This document shows, piece after piece, positions 18,301 through 27,233 of a stretch of DNA of 64,000 nucleotides. This DNA is from Acetatifactor aquisgranensis. GTDB taxonomy: Bacteria > Bacillota > Clostridia > Lachnospirales > Lachnospiraceae. The first letter of the stretch is position 1. Each line of letters begins with the position of its first letter. The stretch is from the NCBI RefSeq assembly GCF_943193215.1, contig NZ_CALPDH010000010.1, positions 103,298 to 167,297 of the forward strand, given 5' to 3'. A program made the translations under genes and the position numbers. The notes below the pieces were generated by a model. That model was given only the letters and a program-made list of their open reading frames with translations, ran no database searches and was not told the DNA's origin.

Positions 18301-18775
18301 GCGGCTGGATCAGGTGGCGAATGTGAACGTGAGCTCGGACATGGTGGAGCGGATCGGCAGTATGCTCTCTGCCCTGGACATCATCGTGGCGGTAGTCATC
18401 CTGTGCGCGGCGGGACTGGCTTTCATCGTGCTCTACAACCTGACCAATATCAACATCACGGAGAGAATCAGGGAGATTGCCACGATTAAGGTGCTGGGCT
18501 TTTATAAGCGCGAGACGAACGCTTATGTGTTCCGGGAGAATGTGATGCTGACTGTACTTGGGACGATGATGGGGCTGGGGCTTGGGTTTCTGCTGCACCA
18601 GGTAGTCATGAATGAAATCCGGGTGGATATGATCGCTTTCTATATACACGTAAAACCGATAAGTTATGTCTACAGCGCGCTGCTGACGATGCTGTTCGCC
18701 TGGATGGTGAACCTGGCCATGGGCGGCAGGCTGGAGGCTGTCAGTATGACGGAATCGCTGAAAAGCGTAGATTGA
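15386..18775 (+). CDS. FtsX-like ABC permease with long extracytoplasmic coiled coil
   Basis: 1129 residues. Helix near 17-40, a MacB-like periplasmic part (about 45-240), then an extended coiled coil from about 250 to 565 rich in Glu, Ala, Leu and Gly (repeats like ELEDAKATIARKEAEL), then three FtsX helices (about 590-720), a second periplasmic domain (780-950) and a last FtsX helix set (990-1110). The overall plan is that of duplicated FtsX permeases such as YtrF/SalY types. The coiled coil is long enough to reach into the cell wall. Partner ATPase is immediately upstream. Substrate unknown; mechanotransmission to a wall enzyme or peptide export are both possible. Confidence 0.85.
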   Translation: MRGIRKTTFREIKSSFGRFLAIFGIVALGVGFFAGLKVTTEAMVATVTEYLDVHRFYDLRLVSTLGFDQENVDSFAAAADVEAAEGSVSFDVLYELGEDRQGVIKTYSMPRELNTLKLISGRMPETGAECVLDSGSFGKSVIGSTLRLSDDNAEEDLEHFSQKEYTIVGLVQSPLYIQFERGNTILGSGRLDGFAYLGPEGFGVDYFTEVYVSFRQDYGLYSQEYDAFIDGKEPVWEQIVEIQARARYERIFSEGNEKLADARTQLDENRTEGEKELADAAEALEEAKKQLEDGEKALEEAREELSEGEETIRQKRKELEDAKATIARKEAELSEGEAMIAPKEAELAEARTAIDASEVELRRGERELSDGKAQLRSGEAAVSVTRRVIDESRRQLEAQLEELRQSGEEISASLVARLEEALARLDAAEEELRVQEQELEAARARIEESERQLDSGWIAMSAARTRLEDGERALADAKLEIQSGRQQLEDARQTVEEGEEALISAGEELEEGRKTLAEKEEELAGAKQKYADGEKEYQDAKREFDEKIGDAEVEIADGQTELDELTEPDTYVLGRDTNVGYVCFENDSSIVEGIANIFPVFFFLVAALVCITTMNRMVEEQRTQIGVLKALGYGEGTIMSKYMIYSGLAAFSGCIFGFFFGTWGFPKVIWFCYGLMYDADPIAYVFNWKLAAVSLTVSLLCSIGTTWLSCRMELARVAAALMRPKAPKAGKRVFLEYIPFIWKRLGFLRKVSLRNIFRYKKRLFMMIVGISGCTALLVTGFGVKDSIADIGDRQFNEIQTYDLTLTLKENADEEMRAELDGKEDISRYSCVMEKNMDLVSGAGVKSIYLVTGTEEGMAPFLNLHTTSGEQIAYPAFGEAVISNKLAEDYNVRIGEMITLRDSDLNEMTVRISGIYENYLYNYVHVSEETWTDQMGEEPERKTVYLNLVQAPEEESPILSDRLTDYELSAELMRLDQVANVNVSSDMVERIGSMLSALDIIVAVVILCAAGLAFIVLYNLTNINITERIREIATIKVLGFYKRETNAYVFRENVMLTVLGTMMGLGLGFLLHQVVMNEIRVDMIAFYIHVKPISYVYSALLTMLFAWMVNLAMGGRLEAVSMTESLKSVD

Positions 18776-18814
18776 TTCACAGGAGGATATGGGAAATGGA
18801 AAGGAACAGAAAAA

Positions 18815-19606
18815 ATGAGATTTGATATGCACTGTCACACGAAAGAGGGGTCGCTGGACGGCAAGGTGCCCATAGAGGAATTCGCCGCTTCTTTACGGGA
18901 AAGGGGATTTGACGGGATGCTGGTCACGGACCACGATTCCTACAAAGGGTACCGCAGCTGGAAAGAGAGGCATGCAGGTGCCCCCGATGGAGAGTTCCTG
19001 GTGCTGAAAGGCGTGGAGTATGACACCATAGACGCGGGACATATCCTGGTGATCATGCCGGAAGGGGTGCGGCTGAAGATTCTGGAGCTGCGGGGCCTGC
19101 CGGTACAGTTTTTGATAGATATCGTCCATAAGAACGGCGGGATTCTGGGGCCTGCGCACCCCTGCGGGGAGCGATACTTAAGCATCACCAATACCAGAAA
19201 GCACAGAAACCGCCTGGCCGTGATGGACAAATTTGATTTCCTGGAGGGCTTCAATGCCTGCGAGAGCCCCCAGAGCAATGCCACCGCCATGGAAATCGCC
19301 GCCAGATATGAAAAGCCTGTCTTCGGCGGCAGCGATGCCCACAAGGAGGACTGTGTGGGCTTCGCCTATACGGAGTTTGAGGGGCGGATCGGCTGTGAGT
19401 CGGATCTGATCAGGCTGGTGAAGGAAAAAGGGCGGGAGGCCTGTACCTGCGGAGGGCAGTACTACATGGGCACCACAAAGGAGAAGATAGGCAGGATGAA
19501 CAGCCTGCTGGTGCAGTCTTTCTGGTTCTACAATCATCTGGCCAGCCTCCTGAGGGCCAGAAAGCGCAGACGGGAGCTGGGCAAGCTCTATATCCGCATA
19601 AAGTGA
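18815..19606 (+). CDS. PHP-domain phosphoesterase
   Basis: 263-residue PHP-fold metal-dependent phosphoesterase. Ligand motifs: DMHCHTKEGSLDG at the start, VTDHDSYKG, PAHPCGER and FGGSDAHKED. The family includes phosphatases of nucleoside 3',5'-bisphosphates, but the substrate here cannot be read. The C-terminal 50 residues are basic. GGAAAGGAAC precedes ATG 18815. It lies 39 bases after the permease gene and may be read through from it. Confidence 0.75.
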   Translation: MRFDMHCHTKEGSLDGKVPIEEFAASLRERGFDGMLVTDHDSYKGYRSWKERHAGAPDGEFLVLKGVEYDTIDAGHILVIMPEGVRLKILELRGLPVQFLIDIVHKNGGILGPAHPCGERYLSITNTRKHRNRLAVMDKFDFLEGFNACESPQSNATAMEIAARYEKPVFGGSDAHKEDCVGFAYTEFEGRIGCESDLIRLVKEKGREACTCGGQYYMGTTKEKIGRMNSLLVQSFWFYNHLASLLRARKRRRELGKLYIRIK

Positions 19607-19710
19607 CAAAAGCTACATGTTTGTTACAGAATTATTGCAAAAGAATGTTTTTCATTAAGCTTTCTTTTTCTGTAATTCATAAAATCTTAAGGTACATTTT
19701 AGCGATAGTG

Positions 19711-19758
19711 TGATATACTCAATATGTAAAACGGCATCGTTTACATATTGAGTTTTTT
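19711..19758 (+). promoter_or_regulatory. Extended -10 promoter overlapped by a large palindrome
   Basis: TGATATACT (19711-19719) is an extended -10; the -35 is weak. Overlapping it, ACTCAATATGTAAAACG (19717-19733) and CGTTTACATATTGAGT (19738-19753) form a near-perfect inverted repeat with loop GCAT and one bulged A, then six T. The core TGTAAAACG-GCAT-CGTTTACA resembles a LacI-family operator. It could also be the terminator of the PHP gene. The 171-base gap 19607-19777 is otherwise AT-rich with no further signal. Confidence 0.55.
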
Positions 19759-19777
19759 ATAAAAGGAGTATAAGAAA

Positions 19778-22063
19778 ATGAAGCTTATGAAAAAGAGTAC
19801 GATTTGCCGGCGTTTTCTGGCGCTGGCCCTGGCGGCGGCCATGACATTTTCTCTGGCGGCCTGCGGCAATTCCTCAGGCGGCGGGACAGAGAAGAAAGAA
19901 TGGGTCTGGGTACCGGAATTCATCACGATTGACGATGAGAGCGTTTCTTACTACGACATGCAGCTGGTAGGGGACGGGCTTTACTATCTCTCTTATAAGT
20001 GGGACGAGGCTACCGGGAAATCCTCCGAGAGCATCTGTAAATATTCCCTGACCGATGGGAATATCACGAAGACTCCGCTGTCTTACGCGGAGGAGAAGAT
20101 TTGGAATCTGAACGGGGGCGTTTTCGCCAAAGACGGCAGTCTGTACTCTGTGGCGCATGTCTATAGTGAGGATTACAGCGTATCGGAAGTCTATCTGTGC
20201 AAGTTCGACGCCCAGGGCAATCAGCTATACGCGGAGGACATGACGGATTTGGTAGGTGATAGCTATGTGGATTCCGTGGCGGTAGACGGAGAGGGGCGCA
20301 TCTATGTGTCGGGGGACACCAATGTCTGGCTGTTCGATGCGGAGGGCAGAAATCAGGGCACTATATCGCTGGATTCCGGCGGGATTCGGGCCATGGGCTG
20401 CAGCAAGGACGGCAAGATGTATGTCTGCTATTACGGCAATGACGGATATGAGCTGGCGGACATCGATTTTGAGGGAAAGAAAGTGGGCAGCACTTACGAT
20501 AATTTCCCCAGCGGCAATAGTAACAGGCTGGTGCCCGGCATCGATAAGGATTTTCTTGTGCACGATGGCAGGACAGTGTATGAATATGACACCAAGAAGC
20601 AGGCGGCGGAAGAATTGTTCACATGGCTGGACAGCGATATCAACGGCAACTATGTGCAGAACTTCGGCGTGCTGGAGGATGGGCGCATCCTTGCCGTCAC
20701 CATGGACTGGGAGACCAACGACAGCGGGATTTCGCTGCTGACGAAGAAGAAAGCCAGCGAGGTGCCCCAGAAAGAGACCATCGTCATCGGCAGCCTTAAC
20801 GGCGGTTCCGATATCCAGTCCGCGGCGGTGAAGTTCAACAAATCCAGCGACAAGTACCATATCAGCATCCGGGGCTATCTGGATTACAACAGCTGGGACG
20901 GGAATGACTACGAGGCCTACGTGGCGGACGGCCTCAGCCGGATGAACAATGACATCACTTCCAATAACTGTCCCGACATTCTCGACTTAAGCGGCTTGAA
21001 CATCAAACAGCTGGCTGCCAAGGGTGTCTTTGAGGATCTTGGAGGTTATCTGGACAAGAGCGACAAGCTGAGCCGTGAGGATTTCCTGGAAAATGTGCTG
21101 GAAGCCTATACCATAAACGGAAAGCTGATCAGCATTCCGTACAGCTTCCAGATACAGACCGTAGTAGGCAAGGGTTCGGATGTGGGAACGGATATGGGGT
21201 GGAGCATAGATGAATTGATTGCCTATGCGGATGCCCATCCGGATGCGCAGCTTTTCGATTATGTAAACAAGAACCAGATTATGATGTATCTGATGGTGTA
21301 CAATGCGGATTCCTTTATCGACTGGAGCACCGGGGAATGCAGTTTCGATACGGACGAGTTCAAGAGCATCCTGAATTTCGTGAACCGGTTCCCGGACGAG
21401 GTGCAGTGGGATGAAGAGGATATGTCCACGCCCAACAAGATTCAGAAGGGAAATGTGCTCCTCTATGAGGCAAATATATATGACTTCCAGCAGATTCAGC
21501 TCTGCAATGAGATTTTCCAGGGCGACGCCTCCTATATCGGATACCCTACCATGGACGGCAGCGTGGGATGCATGCTCTCTGCATCACAGGCCTACGCCAT
21601 CACCTCCAAGGGCGGGAATAAGGACGGCGCGTGGGAGTTCATCGAAGGGTTTCTGGCAAAGGAAGAGAATCCTGACAGAGGTGTCAGTTATTTCGGCTTC
21701 CCCACGATGAAATCGAAACTGGATACCTTGGCGGAAGATGCCGTGAAAGTGGAATATCATACGGATGAGAATGGGGAACTTATTCTGGACGAGAATGGCG
21801 AGGCTATCGTGATGGGCACAGGCGGCGGATTCTCCTACAGTGACGGCTGGAGCTATGATTACCGCATTCCTACTCAGGAAGAGGTAGACCTTACCAGAAC
21901 CTTGATGGAGCTGGCGAAGCCGGTGACTTATTCCCAGGGGGATGAAGTCCTGAATATCATCAATGAAGAAGCGGCTGCTTTCTACAAAGGGCAGAAGGGC
22001 GTGGACGAGGTGGCATCGGTCATCCAGAGCCGCATCAAGATTTACGTAGGCGAGAATAAATAA
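19778..22063 (+). CDS. Carbohydrate-type solute-binding lipoprotein with N-terminal propeller
   Basis: 761 residues. Lipoprotein signal ends at C29 (SLAACGN). Residues about 40-330 carry repeated short beta units with D-G-x-(I/L)-Y patterns (DAEGRNQGTI, SKDGKMYVCYYG, EDGRILAVTMD), suggesting a beta-propeller. Residues about 345-760 are a family-1 extracellular binding domain (GGSDIQSAAVKFNKSS, NCPDILDLSG, ISIPYSFQIQTVVGK, GAWEFIEGFLAKEEN) like those of oligosaccharide ABC importers. Ordinary binding proteins of this family are near 420-550 residues. First gene of a six-gene operon; GGAGTATAAG precedes ATG 19778. A paralogue ends the operon. Confidence 0.82.
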   Translation: MKLMKKSTICRRFLALALAAAMTFSLAACGNSSGGGTEKKEWVWVPEFITIDDESVSYYDMQLVGDGLYYLSYKWDEATGKSSESICKYSLTDGNITKTPLSYAEEKIWNLNGGVFAKDGSLYSVAHVYSEDYSVSEVYLCKFDAQGNQLYAEDMTDLVGDSYVDSVAVDGEGRIYVSGDTNVWLFDAEGRNQGTISLDSGGIRAMGCSKDGKMYVCYYGNDGYELADIDFEGKKVGSTYDNFPSGNSNRLVPGIDKDFLVHDGRTVYEYDTKKQAAEELFTWLDSDINGNYVQNFGVLEDGRILAVTMDWETNDSGISLLTKKKASEVPQKETIVIGSLNGGSDIQSAAVKFNKSSDKYHISIRGYLDYNSWDGNDYEAYVADGLSRMNNDITSNNCPDILDLSGLNIKQLAAKGVFEDLGGYLDKSDKLSREDFLENVLEAYTINGKLISIPYSFQIQTVVGKGSDVGTDMGWSIDELIAYADAHPDAQLFDYVNKNQIMMYLMVYNADSFIDWSTGECSFDTDEFKSILNFVNRFPDEVQWDEEDMSTPNKIQKGNVLLYEANIYDFQQIQLCNEIFQGDASYIGYPTMDGSVGCMLSASQAYAITSKGGNKDGAWEFIEGFLAKEENPDRGVSYFGFPTMKSKLDTLAEDAVKVEYHTDENGELILDENGEAIVMGTGGGFSYSDGWSYDYRIPTQEEVDLTRTLMELAKPVTYSQGDEVLNIINEEAAAFYKGQKGVDEVASVIQSRIKIYVGENK

Positions 22064-22103
22064 TGCCTGCGGCCTGTGGAAACAGGCGGATGGGAGTTTA
22101 AGA

Positions 22104-23036
22104 GTGGCTAGATTCAAAAAAGGCGGGAAAGCGCCGAAAGTTTCCGCCGAAAAACATCATAGTAAGACGACCAAAAGGATGCGCAAGATCAAGATTAGCT
22201 CGGGGGCGTATATTGCCCCCAGCTTTCTTGGGGTATTGGCTTTTTTCATCCTCCCTTTTCTGGTGGTCATTTACTATTCGCTGGTAGACAATCCGATTAG
22301 CGGAAATTTTGTGTTTCTGGATAATTTTTTCAGCATTGCAGGCAATACCGCGTTCCGGCGGGCCGTGAACAACACGCTTACCTTTTCGGCAGTGGCAGTG
22401 CCTCTGGCAGTGGTGCTGTCTTTGCTGCTGGCAATTGTGCTGGAGGCGAAGCTCCCTTTCAGGAGCCAGTTTCGGACCTTTTTCTTAAGTCCCATGATGG
22501 TGCCGGTAGCTTCCATCGTGCTGATCTGGCAGGTGCTGTTCCATTACAACGGCGCTATCAACGAAGTGCTGGTGGCGCTGGGGGGCGGAAAAATCGACTG
22601 GCTGAAGTCGGATTACGCGCTGATTGTGGTGGTCATCCTGTTCTTGTGGAAGAATCTGGGATACAATATGATTCTGTTCATGGCGGCCCTGGCCAGCATA
22701 CCAAAGGATATCCTGGAAGTGGCGCAGCTGGAGAGCGCGAAGCCTCTCCAGACCTTTTTCTACATAAAGATTCGGTATCTGTCCTCCACCCTGCTGTTCG
22801 TGACAATCATGTCGCTGATTAACTCTTTCAAGATATTCCGTGAGGTCTATCTGCTGACAGGGGATTATCCCTATGACTCCATCTACACGCTGCAGCATTT
22901 TATGAACAATAAGTTCAAATCCCTGGATTATCAGACATTGTCCGCGGCGGCGATTCTGATGTCCCTGGTGATGATAGTGATTATCGGTATTCTTTTTGTC
23001 GCGGAGGACCGTTTCGGAAAGGATGTGGAAGGGTGA
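22104..23036 (+). CDS. Carbohydrate ABC transporter permease, MalF/UgpA type
   Basis: 310 residues with six predicted membrane helices. The EAA motif region is ILEVAQLESAKPLQTFFYIKIRYLS. Basic N-terminal tail, then a first helix near 36-60. Starts with GTG 22104. It pairs with the permease encoded at 23033, whose start overlaps its stop (GTGA). Imports sugars in complex with a binding protein and an ATPase; the ATPase is not in this cluster and may be a shared MsmK/UgpC-type protein elsewhere. Confidence 0.88.
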   Translation: MARFKKGGKAPKVSAEKHHSKTTKRMRKIKISSGAYIAPSFLGVLAFFILPFLVVIYYSLVDNPISGNFVFLDNFFSIAGNTAFRRAVNNTLTFSAVAVPLAVVLSLLLAIVLEAKLPFRSQFRTFFLSPMMVPVASIVLIWQVLFHYNGAINEVLVALGGGKIDWLKSDYALIVVVILFLWKNLGYNMILFMAALASIPKDILEVAQLESAKPLQTFFYIKIRYLSSTLLFVTIMSLINSFKIFREVYLLTGDYPYDSIYTLQHFMNNKFKSLDYQTLSAAAILMSLVMIVIIGILFVAEDRFGKDVEG

Positions 23037-23992
23037 AGAAGAGAGCGGAAAACATGCCGGAGGCTGTCCTGGACCCGAGAGAGCGGGACAGGAGGCTGGC
23101 CTTGCGCAGGAAAAGGTTCCAGACGGCGAAGATCGCTCTGGCTACCGTGGTGGCGGCGACTTTCGCGATACTGTTCCTGATGCCCATTGTGCTGACTATC
23201 ACGAATTCTTTCATGGCAGCCTCGGAGATTTCGGCCAACTATGGATCCATATTTGCCACCGATGCCAACGGCGGCAAAGTGTATATCGCGGAGAGGGTGA
23301 ACCTGAAATTCATCCCCGATATGGTTTCTTTCAGCCAGTACAATACGGTGCTGTTCAAGAGTCCGGAGTATCTGTTCAAATTCTGGAACTCCGTGATACT
23401 GGTGGGACCTATCGTGGTTTTCCAGCTGATGGTGGCGTCCCTGGCTTCCTATGGCTTTGCCAGATACCGTGGCAGAATCCGGGAGATTATCTTTTTCATG
23501 TACATCATCCTGATGCTGATGCCCTATCAGGTGACGTTGGTGCCCAACTATCTGGTCAGCGACTGGCTGAACCTTTTGGATACCAACTGGGCCATCTGGC
23601 TGCCCGGCATATTCTCACCTTTTGCGGTGTTTCTGCTGACGAAGTTCATGCGCAGGATTCCGGAGTCGGTGCTGGAGGCGGCGCAGATAGACGGGGCGGG
23701 AGAATGGCAGATATACCGGAAGATATGCCTGCCCCTCTGTAAGGGTGCCATATGCTCCGCGGCCATTTTGGTGTTCATTGACTATTGGAACATGGTAGAA
23801 CAGCCGCTGATTCTGATGTCGGATCCGGAGCAGCATCCGCTGTCAGTATTCCTAAGCAAGATTAACGCGGGGGAAATCGGGCTGGCTTTTGCGGTGGCCA
23901 CGATATACATGGTGCCCAGCCTGCTGATTTTCCTGTATGGAGAAGAATATCTGGTGGACGGAATTACGTATCAGGGCGGCATTAAAGGTTAA
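23033..23992 (+). CDS. Carbohydrate ABC transporter permease, MalG/UgpE type
   Basis: 319 residues, six helices. The MalG-type EAA loop reads VLEAAQIDGAGEWQIYRKICLPL. An external segment after helix 1 (about 65-105) is somewhat long. GTG 23033 overlaps the previous stop. Second half of the heterodimeric sugar permease. Followed after 31 bases by the adaptor gene, which is foreign to normal sugar importers. Confidence 0.88.
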   Translation: MKKRAENMPEAVLDPRERDRRLALRRKRFQTAKIALATVVAATFAILFLMPIVLTITNSFMAASEISANYGSIFATDANGGKVYIAERVNLKFIPDMVSFSQYNTVLFKSPEYLFKFWNSVILVGPIVVFQLMVASLASYGFARYRGRIREIIFFMYIILMLMPYQVTLVPNYLVSDWLNLLDTNWAIWLPGIFSPFAVFLLTKFMRRIPESVLEAAQIDGAGEWQIYRKICLPLCKGAICSAAILVFIDYWNMVEQPLILMSDPEQHPLSVFLSKINAGEIGLAFAVATIYMVPSLLIFLYGEEYLVDGITYQGGIKG

Positions 23993-24023
23993 ATTCCATA
24001 TAGCATAGAGGAGAGGAAAAGCG

Positions 24024-25910
24024 ATGAACGAGAACGGAAAGAAGAAAAGGGAATGGGTGAAGACAGCGGCCATCATATTTTTGTCGGTGATGCTGGTTCT
24101 TACCTTTTTCTCCAACACCATCATGAACTATTCCCTGCCGGAGGTGGCCACGCAGTATGTGGAATCGGGGACCATCACGGCCAAGATTCGCGGTTCAGGG
24201 GTAGTGGAGAGCGGAAATCCTTATAATGTGGAAGTAACGGAGTCCAGAAAGGTGTCCCAGGTGGCTGTGAAAGTGGGAGACCAGGTGGAGAAGGACGATG
24301 TGCTGCTGTATCTGGAGGATGCGGAGAGCACGGAACTGAAGGAAGCCAGGACGCAGCTGGACAGCCTGAAAGCGGAGTACGACCGCGCCATCGTGACGGC
24401 TGATACCTCTTCCAGCATCGTGAACAAGGTAGAGAACGGCAATGTGACCTCCACGGAATCCAAGGTTGCGCAGATAGATGCCTATAATAACAGGATAGAT
24501 GCCTTGCAGAACAATATTGATGCCTATAACAACCGGATCGCGGAGATTGACGCGGAGCTTGACAAGCTGGGGGATAACACTGTGGATACTTCCGGGGAGC
24601 AGCAGGCAGTCAACAATGCGCAGGCGGAGCTGGATAAGGCTACAGCGTGGATTGGAACTGCAAAGGAGAAGTTAGAGGCGGCACAGAGCGTGCTGGAGTC
24701 CGTGAATAGCGCAGTAAAAGTGGCTGAGGATAACCAGGCGGCATGTGAGACGGCTTTGGAAAATGCTAAGACAGAGAGGAGTGAAAGGGAAAAAAGTAAG
24801 AAAGACCTTGAGGATATGGCGAAACTAGGGGATTTGAGTGCGGAAGACCAGGCTAGGCTTATTCGACTGAGCGGAGAGGGCGAGGGCAGTGTAAAGGAGG
24901 CCCAAGTCGCTGAGGAAAATGCATATGTGGCGCTGGAAAATGCAAAGCAGGCTGTGATAAATGCTGGCAATTCTATTGAAGGAGACCGCGCCATTGCCCA
25001 GAATGCGGTGAACGAGGCACAAACAGAATACGACAACGCCCTGACTGCCAAAACCACTTGGGAAGGCAATCTCGCTGATGCCCAGCGCAACCTGGCCAAT
25101 AAGCAGGCATCCAAGCCGGACAACAGCTACAGGGATGCCCTGAACAACGAAAAAGCTGATTTGAGTTTAAACTTAAGCAAAGCTACCACAGAAAAAGCGG
25201 ATGTGGAGAAAGAACTCACTGAACTGCTTGCCGGATTCACCAAGGAAGTGGATTTGGTGGAGCTTTTAGGCAAGATTCGTGACCAGGAGGATTTGGTGAA
25301 AGAGCTGACAGAGAAATCCATCGGAGCCACCATCACAGCCCCTGTAGCAGGCACAGTGACCAGCTTAAGCGTGGTAGCGGGAGAGAGCACCGAGCCCGGG
25401 ACCCCTGTGGCAGTCCTGCAGCCCGCAGGCAAAGGATTCAGCATGAGTTTTTCCGTCACCAATGAGCAGGCCAAGCGGCTGTCCGTGGGAGATGTGGCGG
25501 ATCTGGTGAATGCCTGGAGATATGACGACCTTAAGGTAACCCTTGCGAACATCAAGCCCGACCCCAGCGAGCCGGGCCAGAAGAAATTGCTGACCTTTGA
25601 CGTTGACGGCGATGTGACCGCAGGACAGACCCTGAATGTGTCCGTAGGCCAGAAGAGCGCCAACTATGACCTGATTGTACCCAACAGCGCTATCCGCGAG
25701 GACAACAACGGTAAATTCATCCTGATCGTGGAATCAAAGCCCGGCCCTCTGAACACGCGCTACATTGCGACCCGCGTGGATGTGGAAGTGCTGGCAAGCG
25801 ATGACACCCAGTCCGCAATCAGTGCCGCGCTGTACGGCTACGAATTTGTAATCACCACCTCCACCAAGCCTGTGGAGGCCGGAAAGCAGGTCAGACTGGC
25901 GGAAGGTTGA
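24024..25910 (+). CDS. HlyD/YknX-type membrane-fusion (adaptor) protein with long hairpin
   Basis: 628 residues. Membrane helix about 13-33, biotinyl-lipoyl half motif (GSGVVESGNPYNVEV...VAVKVGDQVEKDDVLLYLED, 55-97), then a helical coiled-coil hairpin to about 425, then the second lipoyl half (GATITAPVAGTVTSLSVVAGE) and beta-barrel domains (KGFSMSFSVTNEQAKRL onward). This is the adaptor of MacB-type or type-I exporters, which links an inner-membrane pump to the outside. GAGGAGAGG precedes ATG 24024. It lies between sugar permease genes and a MacB-like protein, with no export ATPase nearby. Confidence 0.82.
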   Translation: MNENGKKKREWVKTAAIIFLSVMLVLTFFSNTIMNYSLPEVATQYVESGTITAKIRGSGVVESGNPYNVEVTESRKVSQVAVKVGDQVEKDDVLLYLEDAESTELKEARTQLDSLKAEYDRAIVTADTSSSIVNKVENGNVTSTESKVAQIDAYNNRIDALQNNIDAYNNRIAEIDAELDKLGDNTVDTSGEQQAVNNAQAELDKATAWIGTAKEKLEAAQSVLESVNSAVKVAEDNQAACETALENAKTERSEREKSKKDLEDMAKLGDLSAEDQARLIRLSGEGEGSVKEAQVAEENAYVALENAKQAVINAGNSIEGDRAIAQNAVNEAQTEYDNALTAKTTWEGNLADAQRNLANKQASKPDNSYRDALNNEKADLSLNLSKATTEKADVEKELTELLAGFTKEVDLVELLGKIRDQEDLVKELTEKSIGATITAPVAGTVTSLSVVAGESTEPGTPVAVLQPAGKGFSMSFSVTNEQAKRLSVGDVADLVNAWRYDDLKVTLANIKPDPSEPGQKKLLTFDVDGDVTAGQTLNVSVGQKSANYDLIVPNSAIREDNNGKFILIVESKPGPLNTRYIATRVDVEVLASDDTQSAISAALYGYEFVITTSTKPVEAGKQVRLAEG

Positions 25911-25931
25911 GTGGGAAGGAAGGCAGTCCAT

Positions 25932-27233
25932 ATGAAGAAAATAGTACTGGGCATAACAGGGGGGATTTCCTTTCTCGTCTTCCTGATTCTGCTGCTGGTG
26001 TCGAACCGTCTGGGACGCAGCCAACTCACCCAGACAGTGGCGGAGAGGTGGAGCAGAGACGGAGACGTCTCCCAGGTTAGCTGCTTTTTCTCCGTTGCTT
26101 CTGGCATTACGGAGGATCAGATTATAGAATTTGAGCATACTGTTGACAGTGCCCTGACAGAAGCCTCTGTAATCCAGGAATCGGAGAATCCCGGCGCCAG
26201 GCTCTGGGCAGACGCTTACAGCGCGGATGGACAGGTGACGATATCCAATGACAAGACGAGCCTGACGGCTGATGCCATCGGCATAGGCGGTGATTTTTTT
26301 CTGTTCCATCCCTTGACTTTGCTGAATGGAGCCTACTTTTCGGGCAATGATCTGATGCAGGACTACTGTGTGATAGACGAGGACGCGGCCTGGCAGCTGT
26401 TCGGCTCCAATGACGTGGCGGGAATGACGGTCTATATCGGCGGCGTTCCGCATATAGTCACAGGGGTGGTCCGCAGACCCTCTGGACGTCTGGCGGAGGC
26501 CGCAGGTCTGGACAGCACGGTGGTGTATGTGTCCTACCAGACGCTGACGGAACTTGGCGACAGCCATGGCATCAACCACTATGAAATAGTGATGCCTGAC
26601 CCTGTGACGGGTTTTGCTTATAACTATATCAAGGAAAAGCTGGGCACCGATGAGAAAGAGGTGGAGGTGGTGGAGAATACTTCCCGCTATTCCATTCTTT
26701 CGAGGCTGAAGCTCATCGGGGAATTCGGCACGCGTTCCATGAATGGGAAAGCCATCATCTATCCCTACTGGGAGAATATCGCGAGAGGATATGCGGATAT
26801 CCTGATGGTGCTGACCCTGTTCGGCATTCTGTTCCTGGCGTATCCGGTGGTTCTGGCAATCGTGCTCTTCTGTATCTGGTGGCGGCATAAGGGATGGACC
26901 ATGAAAGATGTCTGGCATAAGCTCCTGGATTTAGGAGAGCGCAGGATAGAGAAGATGCGCGGGGCCAGACAGGACAAAAAGCAGGGGGAAGGCAGGAAAA
27001 AAGGGCGGAAAAAACGCAAAGGGCGCAGAAAGCATGAACTGGATGAGTCTGAGGCTGACATCGAAGAGAGTCCCGAAAAGCCTGAGGAGTCGGATGGAGC
27101 GGAGAACCCTGACCGGCAGCCGGACGGGGGATCCGCACAGCAGGGAGGCGATGCGCCTTTGGAAAATGGACGCAAAAGGAGGAAAGGCTTTTGGCGCAGG
27201 CGGGGCAGGAAGAAGGATGAGGAGGAGTTATGA
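25932..27233 (+). CDS. MacB periplasmic-core-like membrane protein without FtsX domain
   Basis: 433 residues. Helix about 4-24, extracytoplasmic domain 30-280 with MacB-PCD features (LLNGAYFSGNDLMQDYCVIDEDAAWQLFG and VTGVVRRPSGRLAE), a second helix region near 285-312, then a cytoplasmic tail of about 110 residues that is extremely basic and then acidic, ending in KKDEEEL. Normal MacB-type permeases have four helices and an FtsX motif; these are absent. ATG 25932 is chosen over GTG 25911 because GGAAGGAAGG precedes it. The stop overlaps the next ATG (ATGA). Likely partners the adaptor encoded upstream. Confidence 0.65.
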   Translation: MKKIVLGITGGISFLVFLILLLVSNRLGRSQLTQTVAERWSRDGDVSQVSCFFSVASGITEDQIIEFEHTVDSALTEASVIQESENPGARLWADAYSADGQVTISNDKTSLTADAIGIGGDFFLFHPLTLLNGAYFSGNDLMQDYCVIDEDAAWQLFGSNDVAGMTVYIGGVPHIVTGVVRRPSGRLAEAAGLDSTVVYVSYQTLTELGDSHGINHYEIVMPDPVTGFAYNYIKEKLGTDEKEVEVVENTSRYSILSRLKLIGEFGTRSMNGKAIIYPYWENIARGYADILMVLTLFGILFLAYPVVLAIVLFCIWWRHKGWTMKDVWHKLLDLGERRIEKMRGARQDKKQGEGRKKGRKKRKGRRKHELDESEADIEESPEKPEESDGAENPDRQPDGGSAQQGGDAPLENGRKRRKGFWRRRGRKKDEEEL

